A stretch of 64,000 nt of DNA, taken from assembly GCA_037833965.1 (NCBI GenBank), contig AP031355.1, forward strand, positions 5,791,501-5,855,500, read 5' to 3'. The notes under the pieces are model-generated. The model worked only from the letters and a program-made list of their open reading frames with translations. It was not told the DNA's origin and made no database searches. The translations under genes were made by a program, and so were the position numbers. This document shows positions 49,035 to 59,349 of this stretch, in pieces. Each line of letters begins with the position of its first letter. The stretch's first letter is position 1. The DNA comes from Marchantia polymorpha subsp. ruderalis (lineage: Eukaryota; Streptophyta; Marchantiopsida; Marchantiales; Marchantiaceae).

Positions 49035-49650
49035 ATGTGATTTCTCTTTTCCATTTACTTATAAATATTTATACATTTTCTAATATTTTTTTCATTGCTT
49101 AAGTTTGTTTGTCTGGCAATTTCACTTCTTCATTTACGTCCTTCATAAACATCAAATCTACTTTTATTGCAAAGATTTGTGATAAAAAATCTTTCTTGCT
49201 CTATAATCAATTAGAATTTTCACCTTATATTTTTTCATCATCTTATATGTAACAACTTATTGGGTTATTCTTTTGCTACTTTTATGAAATTTCAATCATT
49301 TCTTTCTTTCAATCTTTACTTTGTATTAATTCTAAAAATTAATATAAGTGTAAGTCAAGATTTTTTTATTTATATTTTTGTCAAAATTCTTTCATCAGTT
49401 TTTTATGTTCTACTTTTTTATGTTGTTAAAATATTATTGTTGAATGTGACCTTCTTCATGTTTTTACAATATCATTGCTACATTAGACGTCTTCCTTGTG
49501 ATCTTGTTAAATTTGGCTAAATTTCACAATTTGATCAATTCTTTTGCATGCATATCATAAAAATTTGTCACAAACTCCTACTCATTTCATCATTTGCATA
49601 TACTTTTTGCAATTTGAAATCAATGATGGACAAATTTTTCATTTCAATCT
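49035..49650 (-). mobile_element. Old chromovirus-like Ty3/gypsy fossil (protease and zinc-knuckle region)
   Basis: This AT-rich stretch aligns by eye with about 62,030-62,590 of the younger minus-strand element, in the same orientation and order. Strong anchors are CTTCATTTACGTCCTTCAT near 49,128, the stretch around 49,206-49,275, and the stretch around 49,495-49,610. Most differences replace C by T or G by A, the pattern left by decay of methylated cytosines. It is an old, broken relative of the same family. The right edge near 49,650-49,700 coincides with a return to higher GC. Confidence 0.72.
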
Positions 49651-49868
49651 TAATGTTGATATTTATGCTTATGCATAAACTTTTCTGCGCCAAAGATTTT
49701 GCAACTCTGTCATGTGTATGCCCGTTAGTGCAGTTACAGATCGACGTTGGTGTCGATTTGAGTTTAGACACGTTGGATTCGAGTGTGAGTCGGATGACGT
49801 TGGGAGTCGGCTAACGTTGAGACGCGGAGCGTAGGCTAGGTCGACTTTTCAGGTTTATATTCGTGGCG

Positions 49869-49897
49869 AACTCGAAGAACTGACAGTTCTTCGAGTT
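49869..49897. repeat. Perfect 13-bp stem-loop
   Basis: AACTCGAAGAACT and AGTTCTTCGAGTT are perfect inverted copies around a 3-nt loop (GAC). The arm sequence CTCGAAGAACTG recurs 130 bp downstream as a direct repeat. Confidence 0.75.
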
Positions 49898-51788
49898 GAG
49901 CCTTTCGCGTCGGGGTTGATCCCCATAGCTTCGACCTTTATTCTACGTGCAAGTCGTGGGTTGGGCTCGACTCTTTGTACAATTGTGACATTTACCTTTC
50001 TTTTACTCGAAGAACTGGTATCTCCTGTCTTGATGTTCGGAGAGTTTTCATGAACGTGTTTGGATTTTTTTTGGTGTTGAAGTTGATCGGATGATGGCGA
50101 ACATTGTGGTTTTGAGGAAGTGGATTATCTTGTCCTCACTTGGCTGAGGTAATTGTGGGAGCGGAGCTGTTGGCAGAAGTGATTGTTTCGACCTTCGTAC
50201 ACAGCATGATCAGAGTCACCTCGAAGTGAACAGATTTTTCCTGCAGGTCCGAATCTGGTTCTCAAGACTTTCATAACATGGCTTGTACTATCATTGATAA
50301 AAGAAACGATTCTTGGAGTCATGGTAATTGATGGGGAGTAGAGAAGTAGGAGCATATTTAGTCGCAAAGCAGTCGCAAAGTAGATGGAGAGAGGGTGAGA
50401 GGAAGTTTGGGGAACTGACTGCGGACTCTACAAGCATTCTTGTCGTCCTCTCCTCGACTGTCGGCGCCGAGCAGAGCCAAATGATCTGTCTACTTCGTTT
50501 CAATTTTCATCGCTTTCTCATCCGCCCTACCGTCGAGAAGATTTGTTCTAGTTTCATGCAAATGTCGTAGTCTTCGAGATTTAACGACATTTGCCCGCGG
50601 AATTGGCTCAGAGTTCGTGAGTTACGATGATCTATGAGGTGACGGAATGTGTATGTAGAGTTTAGATATCTGATCGATGAGCGAGTTGGGAGCTTCAGAG
50701 AGTCGGTGATGCTCATGTTCGGATGCTTGGAAGGTGAATTTGAACTGCGGGTGTGAGAGGTTATTTAAAGTGCAGTATATGCTTTGTGAAGGATAAAATG
50801 TGGACGTTTGTGCTTTGAGTTTGCCTATGCTTCTCCGGCGGATGATTCTAGCTCTCTACCCGCAGAACTGCAGCGGCTTTTATCAACCATGAGAGAGCTG
50901 GATGAAGGTTCTCAGACAGTGATTTCTCAATTTCGGTATCAGACTTAGATGTGTTTAAACTGCCTGATTCGGGCCTCCATACAGGCTGCAAACTGATATT
51001 AATTCAAGCAGATAAGCAGACTCCCAAGACAAGTGTAATAGAAGGAGTAACATCCGTGCCGGATTTGTTAGCGAAAGTTATTTTGGAAAGTCTTCGTTAG
51101 AAAGTGAAGTAGAGACACTTGGAAGGCAGCGTCCATAGACGGCAGCATTGAACTCCAAAGACGAGAAAAAGCACCAGAAACGTTCGAAAGGTAGCAAAGA
51201 CGGTTTTTCTAAATCAAAGTGATTTCTAAATTCGGGCCGAAGAAAAATCGATACTACTGGTTCCAGTCTATCTTCGGTTGAAATGAAGGCTGAAATCGGA
51301 CCGCATTTTGGACTAAAGTGAAAAGAGAAAGTTGCACTTGAAAGGCGAGGCAGGGAGGCAGGCGATCGCTCAGACGGACATAGTGAGTGAATGAGGAGGC
51401 CTTGTGCTTCGCTGCAAAAGTAGAAAACAGGTGGAAGCGAAGCAGGAGATTGCGCTCGGGTTGTATCCAGTTTATGCTATTCAGGCCCTTCAAATAGCAT
51501 CTTCGGTGCCTGTCAAAGCCTGTGTCTGAAGTGGACTCGGTTTGTTTCAGTAGGCTTTGTTCGAGGCGAGGCTCTAATTCCTAACATATTCTTCGGAAGG
51601 GTTGACCGAATTTCCCGAGGTCTTGGTTTAGCACCATCATCCTGTGCCTGTTGTCTGCGATCACCACGATCGGGGCTCTCAAACAGGTTGGCTAGATTTC
51701 ATTACCATCCGGAACAGGTGCAAAGTGCTGGGACAAGGAAGGCTTTCGAAGCGGCAGTCACCACCGGGAACTTGATATCCATATGAAG

Positions 51789-51790
<2 letters not shown>

Positions 51791-51822
<32 letters not shown>
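51791..51822. repeat. TA dinucleotide microsatellite
   Basis: About 16 AT units. Reads as poly-Ile/Tyr on the minus strand, which lengthens a spurious frame. Confidence 0.9.
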
Positions 51823-51824
<2 letters not shown>

Positions 51825-52616
51825 TAGAGAGACAGTTTGAAGAGAATATGTATTTTGGAGATATATTTTGGAGAGATATCATGAAGTAAACGATATGGTT
51901 TATTTTTATTTTTATTGTGGAAACATTGTACCCTCTACATATGACGTGGTCAACATTATATATTGGGGTTTTTAGTTTCCAGTGCGTGTGTTTGTTGAAG
52001 TGATGGTGGAAGTATATATTTGATCCGTATACCTTTTCTTGTAGGGAACGAGTAGAGTAGGCAGACATTTTAGATTTCTTGCCCTAGTAGAAGGGGGAGA
52101 AGTGAGGTCTCGAACAAGACAGTTTGGCGGAGATACTTTCTTGGCGACGCGATGTAAGAGATAGCGCTGGTGACGGAAGATGGTAGGCGGCGATGGAGTT
52201 CGACTCGGGGTCGCGATGCGAGGCGATGTCCAGTGTGTTGTGTTAATTCTGATGTGTTTCATTTCGGCTGGAGAGTCGTTGCTAGCCGTTTTTCTTGTGT
52301 TTGGATCCTCTCCAGTCTGGCTTCTTGATGCGCGCCCATGTCTGGGTTGACGTTGATTTCAGGAGTAGTTTTACTCCAATGTGCTGTCGATAGTGCGGCT
52401 GGATTTGATCACCGGCGCCTATCTTTGTTTCTCTCATGGTGAGACTGGAGTGATGACCAGTGGACCATGAGAGTCTTCTTGCGGTGATGACAGGTTAGGT
52501 TGCCCATACCCATAGTCAGTAGAGCTAGAGCAGGTTAGTGCAGGGACGAGGGCAGGTGGAGTTGTGGCAGTGGTGCCGGTTGGTGAGTCAGTCATCACGG
52601 AGGAGTTTGGTGGTTC

Positions 52617-53387
52617 TGTAAGATCAGATATTGCATGTGTGAATTAAAACTAGAATTAGCCAAGGAGTTAATCATGGTTATGATAGTTATGACTAAATCT
52701 AGCTAGTTATGACTAAGTCTAGCTAGTTTAGCTATAATGTCTATACTTGGCGGAATAATTAGAGAAGTTCTAGAAGATTTGAGTGAGCACTTCTATTTTG
52801 TCTTGTACAAAAGTCTAGATTCCAAGAGAAAAGATTTTTGAACTTCATGTTTAGTTTTGATTGGTTTGACTAAAGTAAGGTGTATTCCATTGGTTAGACT
52901 AAGTCTAATGTTGACTTAGTGGAAAGTGGAAGTTCTAGAAGTTAGAAAGGCACAAATGGCATGTCGCCACCTCAATCTAGGGATTAGTAAACATCTAGAA
53001 AGTTTAGGGGGCCAATGGCATGTTGCCACTTATTGATAACTAGTCAACCTTACTATGGTTTATCTTCGTAAAAGTAAGTTAGATAGAAATTACCATTTGT
53101 TACTATGGTAAATTCTCAAGTAGTATATATAGAGAGGTAGGGAAGAGCATCTCAAGCAAGTTTGAAGAGTTCATATGTAGAGATTTGTTTCATATATGAA
53201 AGGGTGACGAATTTTCAGTACCTTGGAGTGTCGATGAGTGTATGAGTTGGAGTGATACCTTGAGAGATTGTGTGAGAGTGTGTTTAGGTTATGAGTATGA
53301 TGCGGAATCCTAGTCTTCTAGAATCATGATGAGCTACCGAAAAGCCATCTGAGGTAAACCTAAGTGAGAGTCAGCCCGGAGGTTGCA
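52617..53387 (+). repeat. 5' LTR (771 bp)
   Basis: Begins TGTAAGATC and ends GTTGCA, the expected TG...CA boundary, four bases before the primer-binding site. The first 270 bp recur at 58,241-58,510. A TATA box (TATATATAG, 53,124-53,132) marks the likely promoter. Short internal duplications (ATGACTAA(A/G)TCTAGCTAG) lie at 52,688-52,728. Confidence 0.9.
53124..53132 (+). promoter_or_regulatory. TATA box inside the LTR
   Basis: TATATATAG in the last third of the LTR, at the usual U3/R position, about 260 bp before the LTR end. Confidence 0.6.
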
Positions 53388-53598
53388 TTTTTGGTTCCGT
53401 TTCCGGGACCTCAATCTAGAAGGCGGAATGTTTAGGATTCGATTTCTAGCTCGAGAGAAAGTATCCATGAGGGATCACTTGGTGTTAACATTGGGGAATG
53501 AAAGAGCGGAGAGTGTGCTTGAGAGCAAAATTCCCTTTGTTTATCCAATAGTCTCATATGATAGTCTAGAAGTAATTTTGTATGTTTTGTTCATATAA
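53383..53598 (+). mobile_element. Leader open frame with repeated domain (retroelement)
   Basis: This 71-codon frame starts at the LTR/primer-binding-site junction, upstream of gag. Its features are DLNLEGG near the start, then HLVLTLG, VLESKIPF and PIVSY before the stop. The same order and spacing occur in both leader frames of the minus-strand element at 63.5-64.0 kb. The function is unknown; I know of no named family that matches. Confidence 0.55.
53392..53409 (+). other. Primer-binding site, tRNA-Glu
   Basis: TGGTTCCGTTTCCGGGAC is complementary to the 3' end of plant tRNA-Glu (…GTCCCGGCAACGGAA plus CCA) with one mismatch in 18. It sits four bases after the LTR. Confidence 0.8.
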
Positions 53599-54066
53599 AC
53601 AGGTCTTTTTGAGAGAAAAGTGATCTTAGACACCAAAAAAATATTTTTGAAGTTATTTTTCAAAGCTTTTATTGATTTTAGAGTGGAAGTTAGAGAACGT
53701 TTAAGTTTTTGTTTCAGGTCCAGATCATGTGTTAACAGAAAGATATGAGAGTTAGAAGTTGAGAGGGTTTTCACGGGTACCAAAAGTTTGCTCTCTGGAA
53801 AGTTTGTACAGAGTAAATTACTTTTTGTTTATTTCAAGTTAGGCTTTGAAACTTCGTACGCGTGTGTATTTGAAGATTATCTACGTGTGAGTCAAAAGTT
53901 TACTAAGAGATCACGTCTAGAGACGAAGTTATGATGATTTGAAATTTAGGGGGTACAAAATCAAAATAAGATAGCAAAAGTTTTGGGTTTCTTTATTCAA
54001 AGTTTTGGCCTAGTAGATAACGTTTCTGGGAGAGACCTTTTGAGTGGTTTCCACCTTATGGGAAAA

Positions 54067-54509
54067 TGAGTGATCAAGGGGGCTGGAAGATTAGGTTATC
54101 CAAAGTACCTCAAGGTTTGGATGTTATAGTGTCTCTAGACTCCAATACAAGAGAATTCAAGGTGGAGTTTGAAGAAAGAGTAGTTAGTCAATCCCCAAGA
54201 GTGAAACGTGAGACTTGCTTTTATTGTGGAGAGTAGGGACATAAGGTTGTCAATTGTTCACTGCGGAACAAGGATAGAAGATTGAGGAGCAAGAGAACCT
54301 TGGGAGATTTGAAACTTCACTTGGGACCATCATCGCCACATGAATCCCAAAGTGCAACCTTTTGTGACAATTGCGGAGTGATTGGACTACCGGCGGGACA
54401 CGAATGCAGCGGAGTGAAGGCGCTTCTAGAATCACTTGTGGAAGGGTTTGACGGCAAGCTAAGTGCTGAAACGGAGAAAGTAACCTCAGCGGGTTCAAGC
54501 TCGGACTGA
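54067..54509 (+). mobile_element. Cys-rich pre-gag coding region (retroelement)
   Basis: Upstream of gag the plus strand codes for a segment with a CCHC-like knuckle (CFYCG..GH....C, about 54,215-54,260) and a second Cys/His cluster (CDNCG.......GHEC, about 54,360-54,410). This is in addition to the ordinary knuckle after gag at about 55,515. It could be an extra nucleic-acid-binding protein or a displaced gag fragment. Confidence 0.5.
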
Positions 54510-54718
54510 AGATGGAGATCATCATTCGGATGATGGAGAAGATGATGATGAGGGTAAGACTCATTGTATGCCTAGGGGAGGAGAGAGCTTTGGCTATCTT
54601 GGAGCAACCAATTCCTTTTGTGTTTCCTTTGATGAATTACTCAAGGATGGAGTTAGTGTTGTTTGTATTGTATTAGGGAGTCCCATATAAATTTCCAATA
54701 GAATAAAAAAAAAATTAG

Positions 54719-55560
54719 TTGGAAATGGGGAAGCTTCCGGTGTTTTATGGGAGGGAAAATGAGGATGTAGAAGCCTTTGTTAGGGACTTCAAGAGGGCTT
54801 GCATAGGAAACAATGAAAGGAAGAAGGTTGAGAGGGCTATGCTTTTGCCGGATTTCTTGGAGGATTCTGCTCTCAAATGGTACCAGGAGTACAAGAGAGA
54901 ACATGTGGAGGAGTACACTTGGGAGACGTTGACGGAGAGCCTCATCGAAAACTTTCTTCCCAATGAAAGTTATGAAAAGCTGATGTGTGAGGTCACCTTC
55001 TTGAAACAAGGAGAGAACGAGAAGGTGAGGACCTATGTGGAGAGAACTGAGAAGTTAGAGTCGAGGTTCCACGTGATGTTGAGGAAGGGTGGAGACGAAG
55101 TGGATGCTACAATGGTGGGGATACGAGCAATGCTCATGAAGAACTTCGTCGGAGGTTTGAGACCCGAGATTCGAAGTAAGGTGAGATATGAGAAGCCTTC
55201 TTCTAAACCTGAAGCCATTCGAATTGCTATTAGAATGGAGAAAAGCTTAGAAGATGATGATTCTAGCTTGGTGGCTAGAGAAGTAACTCCACCGGTTGTA
55301 GGAAGATCCATGGGTTCAAATCTTGCTAGTTCATCCACAATGATGAATCCTAATGTAGATTTGCAAAATGAGTTGAAATATATTACGGAAACTCTAGCAG
55401 ACCTCAAGATCAATGTAGTTGTGGGAGAAGAGGAATCAAAATGTAGGAGTAAGTTCTAGAGGGTATGGAAATTATCCTCCAAGAGGAAATTCACCTCCAG
55501 GAAACTTTGCAGTTTCTTGTTTAACTTGTGGCGGTCCTCATTTTCAGCGAAATTGTCCTA
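54719..55560 (+). mobile_element. gag capsid region and zinc knuckle (retroelement)
   Basis: Residues around FVRDFKRACIG, ALKWYQEY and FLKQGENEKVRTYV match the Retrotrans_gag capsid domain. A CCHC knuckle (C..CG..HF...C, about 55,515-55,560) follows. Internal coding piece of the Athila/Tat-type element. Confidence 0.82.
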
Positions 55561-56049
55561 ACCCTTGACAACATGATGGAGTTCGGCACAACAACAATGC
55601 ACCGGCCACACAACAAGCCAAGGATAAGGGAGTAGCATCCATTGATGTATTTCCTCATCAATGCACCTTTGAGAAATGAGAGAGCTCAAAGTCGAAGGTG
55701 GATATCCTTGCACATGAGAAGAAACGTGCTCGATTTGCAGATGAGTCAATTTCCATGGAGGACATGCCAAGTCGGAGTACACGATCAAGTGGAGTTAGTC
55801 AACCAAGAGTACCAAGAAAGAAGTTGGGCATGAATGACTTTTCCATTTCATCTTCTCAAGCTAAGTATGACGTGATGGAAGATGTAGGAAGTCAGAAGGC
55901 CAATATCACAGTTGGCCAACTCATTGCTTTAAATCCAACCATACGGAAGGAGTTGAGAGGAGGCCTTAGCTCCACAAGGATCAAGAAACGAAGATCCAAG
56001 GGAAAGGCTCACATGACTAATGTGGGAGTTGGTGTGGTGGATGCTGCTG

Positions 56050-56430
56050 CCTCGGAGGTATGTACACATGCCTCAAAGATCGAAGTGAGGATCGATGGGC
56101 ATGATGTTTCAGAAGTGCTAGTAGATGGTGGTTCTGCTGTAAATGCAATGTCTGAAAGATTGTTGATGAAGTTGGGGATGAGACTTTCCAGACCTTCAAG
56201 TATAATTGTTGGTATGACCAACAAACAGAAGGTAAAACCACTTGGTGTGGTTGAAAGAGTTGTGGTAAGTGTGAGAGGTGTGCAAACCTTACTTTCCTTC
56301 CAAGTACTCAAGGAAGCTAGTTATGATTTGCTGTTGGGACGTCCTTGGTTGAGGGCGGTGAGAACTACTGATCGATGGCACAAGGGCTATCTGAGGATAG
56401 GCCCAAAGAACCATCGGGTGAAGGTTCCTT
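56050..56430 (+). mobile_element. Aspartic protease region (retroelement)
   Basis: The active-site motif is VLVDGGSAVNAM (about 56,118-56,153), followed by the hydrophobic flap and LLLGRPWL near 56,330. DGGS in place of DTGA is typical of Athila/Tat-type plant elements. Confidence 0.82.
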
Positions 56431-56839
56431 TGACAGGAGGAGGAAGTTCTCTTACCGACTCAGATAGATCAACCGACAAATATTGGGAATCTGAGAGTGA
56501 GGAGAGTGGCAGTTTTTCAGAAGTTGACACCGACATGTCAACTTCTGATCAAGAAACATTGTCAGACGACTCTTCAGATGATGATGTACAAGTTCAAGTG
56601 GTTGCTGCCATGGAGTTGCTTCCTAGACAGGGGGTGAAGAAAGATCCGGACAAAATGGAGATGAGCGAGGAGGAGGTGTGTCAAAGACTTTCCACCCTCA
56701 AGTTTGGTCCAAATGTTACCATGGAGGAGAAGGCAAGATCTTTGGATATATTTCGCAAATATATCCATGTCTTTGCCTTTAGTTACAAAGATTTGAAGCA
56801 TGTGACACTTGAAACTCATCACATTGAGTTGGAGGAGAA

Positions 56840-57275
56840 AGCTCGCCCTATTCGGCAGAAGCAACGACGAATCAATCCTCCTACAGCTGTGGTGGTAAAA
56901 GAGGAGATTGACAAGTTGAGGGAGGTTGGCTTCATCTATAAGGTAGAAAATTCGGAATGGATATCTTCTATTGTGATAGTGAAGAAAAAGAATGGTAAAC
57001 TACGTGTATGTGTAGATTACAAGAAGTTGAATGCTGTCACAAAGAAGGACTACTATACTTTACCTTTTATAGATGAGATTTTAGAGGAGGTAGCAGGCCA
57101 TGAGTGGTATAGTTTTGGAGATGGTTATAGTGGCTATAACCAAATCCAAATTGCTTTGGAGGATCAATTGAAAACTACCTTTACCACACCATGGGGAACT
57201 TTTGCCTTTAGAGTAATGCCATTTGGTCTATGTAATGCTCCAGCCACTTTCCAAAGGTTCATGAATAGTGGGGGA
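56840..57275 (+). mobile_element. Reverse transcriptase region, partial (retroelement)
   Basis: RT motifs visible are the WISSIVIVKKKNGK block, RVCVDYKKLN, and GYSGYNQI followed by FRVMPFGLCNAPATFQ. It directly follows the protease in the same polyprotein. Pol is incomplete in this copy. Confidence 0.85.
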
Positions 57276-57344
57276 TAGATTTTGAAAAATTTTGATTTGA
57301 TTTGATTTGATTTTGAAAAATGGGGGATAGATTTTGTAGGTTCT

Positions 57345-58217
57345 TTGAATCTTACTCCTCGGGGAAATAAGTTCATAGTGATAGCTACAGATTATTTTAC
57401 CAAGTGGGTAGAGGCAAGGCCACTAAAATCTACTAATGAGAAGAAGGTTGGTAAGTTTTTGTATGAGAGAATCATAACCAGATTTGGTTGTCCTTTGGAG
57501 TTAGTGTCGGATAGAGGAGGAAAGTTTGTGGGAAGTATGATCCAAGCAATGTTAGATCATTTTTCCATCAAGTCTCGAGTGACCACTTCCTACAAACCCA
57601 ATGCTAATGGGTTGGCGGAGCGGACCAACTACACTCTTTGTATGATGTTGGCCAAGGATGCAGACATGGACGGGAGCAAGCAAAACTGGGACAAGAGGTT
57701 GCATGCTATCTTGTGGGAGTATCGAACGACTTGGAAAACATCTACCGGATATTCACCTTTTCGGATGGTGTATGGAGTTGAGTCAAAGCTCCCAATACAA
57801 TTTGACTTGACTACTTTCATGACAATCCAACAAAGGTTGAAGAAATCAAATGGAGCAGAAGCCATCAAGTCTCGCCAACAACAATTGATGGAGTTGGAGG
57901 AGGCTCGAGCACTAGCCATGGTACGAGTGGAGCGGGCTCAACAGTTGCAGAAGAAGTATCACGACAAACGAAGTGGAAACCAGAACTTGAAGCCGTTCAA
58001 GGAAGGTGATTGAGTGATGCTCTTTGATGCAATTAGATACAAGAGAGGTAGGAAAAAGTTTCTCCCAAAGTATTTTGGACCTTTCATAGTTGAGAAGGTG
58101 TGGGGAAACTTTACTTATGATATCAAGGAGTTAGGAGGACGTCACTTCGATCGAGTCAACCACGACAAGTTGAAATTATTCCATCGAAGATCAGATTCTT
58201 TCACTCCGAGAGCGTAG
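57345..58217 (+). mobile_element. Integrase region (retroelement)
   Basis: The core carries the DDE residues in ATDYFTKWVE, VSDRGGKFVG and GLAERTN. A GPF-containing C-terminal segment (YFGPFIVEKV) follows near 58,070. There is no chromodomain before the polypurine tract. Confidence 0.85.
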
Positions 58218-58231
58218 TGAAATCTTGGTCT

Positions 58232-58240
58232 GGGGGTAAA
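58232..58240 (+). other. Polypurine tract
   Basis: GGGGGTAAA abuts the 3' LTR and would prime plus-strand synthesis. Confidence 0.6.
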
Positions 58241-58510
58241 TGTAAGATCAGATATTGCATGTGTGAATTAAAACTAGAATTAGCCAAGGAGTTAATCATG
58301 GTTATGATAGTTATGACTAAATCTAGCTAGTTATGACTAAGTCTAGCTAGTTTAGCTATAATGTCTATACTTGGCGGAATAATTAGAGAAGTTCTAGAAG
58401 ATTTGAGTGAGCACTTCTATTTTGTCTTGTACAAAAGTCTAGATTCCAAGAGAAAAGATTTTTGAACTTCATGTTTAGTTTTGATTGGTTTGACTAAAGT
58501 AAGGTGTATT
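58241..58510 (+). repeat. 3' LTR, left part
   Basis: Matches the first 270 bp of the 5' LTR with no difference that I can see, then stops where the minus-strand element begins. The remainder should lie beyond the nested element, right of the window. Confidence 0.92.
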
Positions 58511-58918
58511 TGTAACACTAGGGTTTAGAGAGAAGCTCACTCGAAGATAGAAACGTAAACTCTTAAGATGAGAGATACCAACAATGGTTCTCCTCTCCCT
58601 TATATAGCTCTCACCAACAAGTACAAGGTGATAAGATCTAATACCCACCATCCATTCTACTCCTACTTGATGGATGACGTGGCGGATAACCCTAACAAGC
58701 ACACGGATCGCTTACGTGGCGCACCCAACTAACACACTCAATCCTTACCTACAAGCACACGGATTGCTGACGTGGCACTGTCAACTAACACATCCACTCT
58801 GTACCTACCAAGTGCGCGGATCGCTGACGTGGCAGCTATGACTAGTGCACACTAAAGTATCTACATCAATATTTAGAGTAACCTCTACTTTAGTTCTAAC
58901 TAACTAAAGATGGTTACA
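58511..58918 (-). repeat. 3' LTR of the chromovirus (408 bp)
   Basis: On the plus strand it begins TGTAAC and ends GTTACA, perfect 6-bp inverted ends with TG...CA. The polypurine tract touches it on the right. It contains three diverged copies of a unit around GCACACGGAT(C/T)GCT and ACGTGGC (58,690-58,835). Confidence 0.85.
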
Positions 58919-58936
58919 AACCTCCCTCCTTTTAAG
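58919..58936 (-). other. Polypurine tract of the chromovirus
   Basis: On the minus strand it reads CTTAAAAGGAGGGAGGTT, immediately upstream of the 3' LTR. Confidence 0.7.
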
Positions 58937-58989
58937 ATGCAACGTCCTCGTTGCACATACGTTCAAACTCCTGAACTATCAAAGGTGCA

Positions 58990-59345
58990 TTTGCTAAATT
59001 TTTAGCTGGTTCCCAAGTTGATTCATATAGCTTTTCCATTGAATCAAATACTCTACTTTGGGATATTTATGACCTCGAATACGTTTCTTGAGTATCTTTT
59101 CTACCTCAAACTCCTCATGATCTGCTATCAAGGTTGGAAGAGGAGGTGGTGCTGGTTGGTTGGTGAATTGTTTTGCTCGTGGTACATGTTTTCGCAATCG
59201 TGACACATGAAATACTGGATGTATTTTCATATGTGACGGAAGTTCCAACTTGTATGACACTTCACCAACACGCTTCAAAACCAAAAATGGACCAATGAAC
59301 CTAGGGTTTAACTTTGGTGTTCCTACAAGAGACAAATTCACTGTA
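58990..59345 (-). mobile_element. Integrase C-terminus and chromodomain (retroelement)
   Basis: The segment FIGPFLVLKRVGEVSY and then HPVFHVSRLR are the GPY/F module of Ty3 integrases. FEVEKILKKR...VEYLIQWKSY is a chromodomain with its aromatic residues, the mark of chromoviruses, which uses chromatin marks to guide insertion in known relatives. Confidence 0.88.
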
Positions 59346-59349
59346 GATA

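Larger units (their letters stand above)
49700..52616. other. Mixed-composition region, no recognised gene
   Basis: Only short frames on both strands. It includes a perfect stem-loop (49,869-49,897), a repeat of CTCGAAGAACTG at about 50,006, and a TA microsatellite (51,791-51,822). The sequence at 51,830-52,616 has alternating AT- and GC-rich parts and could be an undetected LTR or host intergenic DNA. The base composition differs sharply from the AT-rich fossil to its left. Confidence 0.45.
52617..58510 (+). mobile_element. Ty3/gypsy LTR retroelement, Athila/Tat-type, 3' LTR cut by a nested element
   Basis: The order on the plus strand is 5' LTR, tRNA-Glu primer-binding site, leader frame, Cys-rich frame, gag, zinc knuckle, protease, reverse transcriptase, integrase, polypurine tract, and 3' LTR up to the insertion at 58,510. 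Protease motif DGGS and the RT phrase GYSGYNQI point to the non-chromodomain Athila/Tat side of plant Ty3 elements. No chromodomain follows integrase. The body is broken in several places and pol is not complete, yet the overlapping 270 bp of the two LTRs look identical, so insertion was recent. The right end of the 3' LTR lies beyond the nested element, outside the window. Confidence 0.9.
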
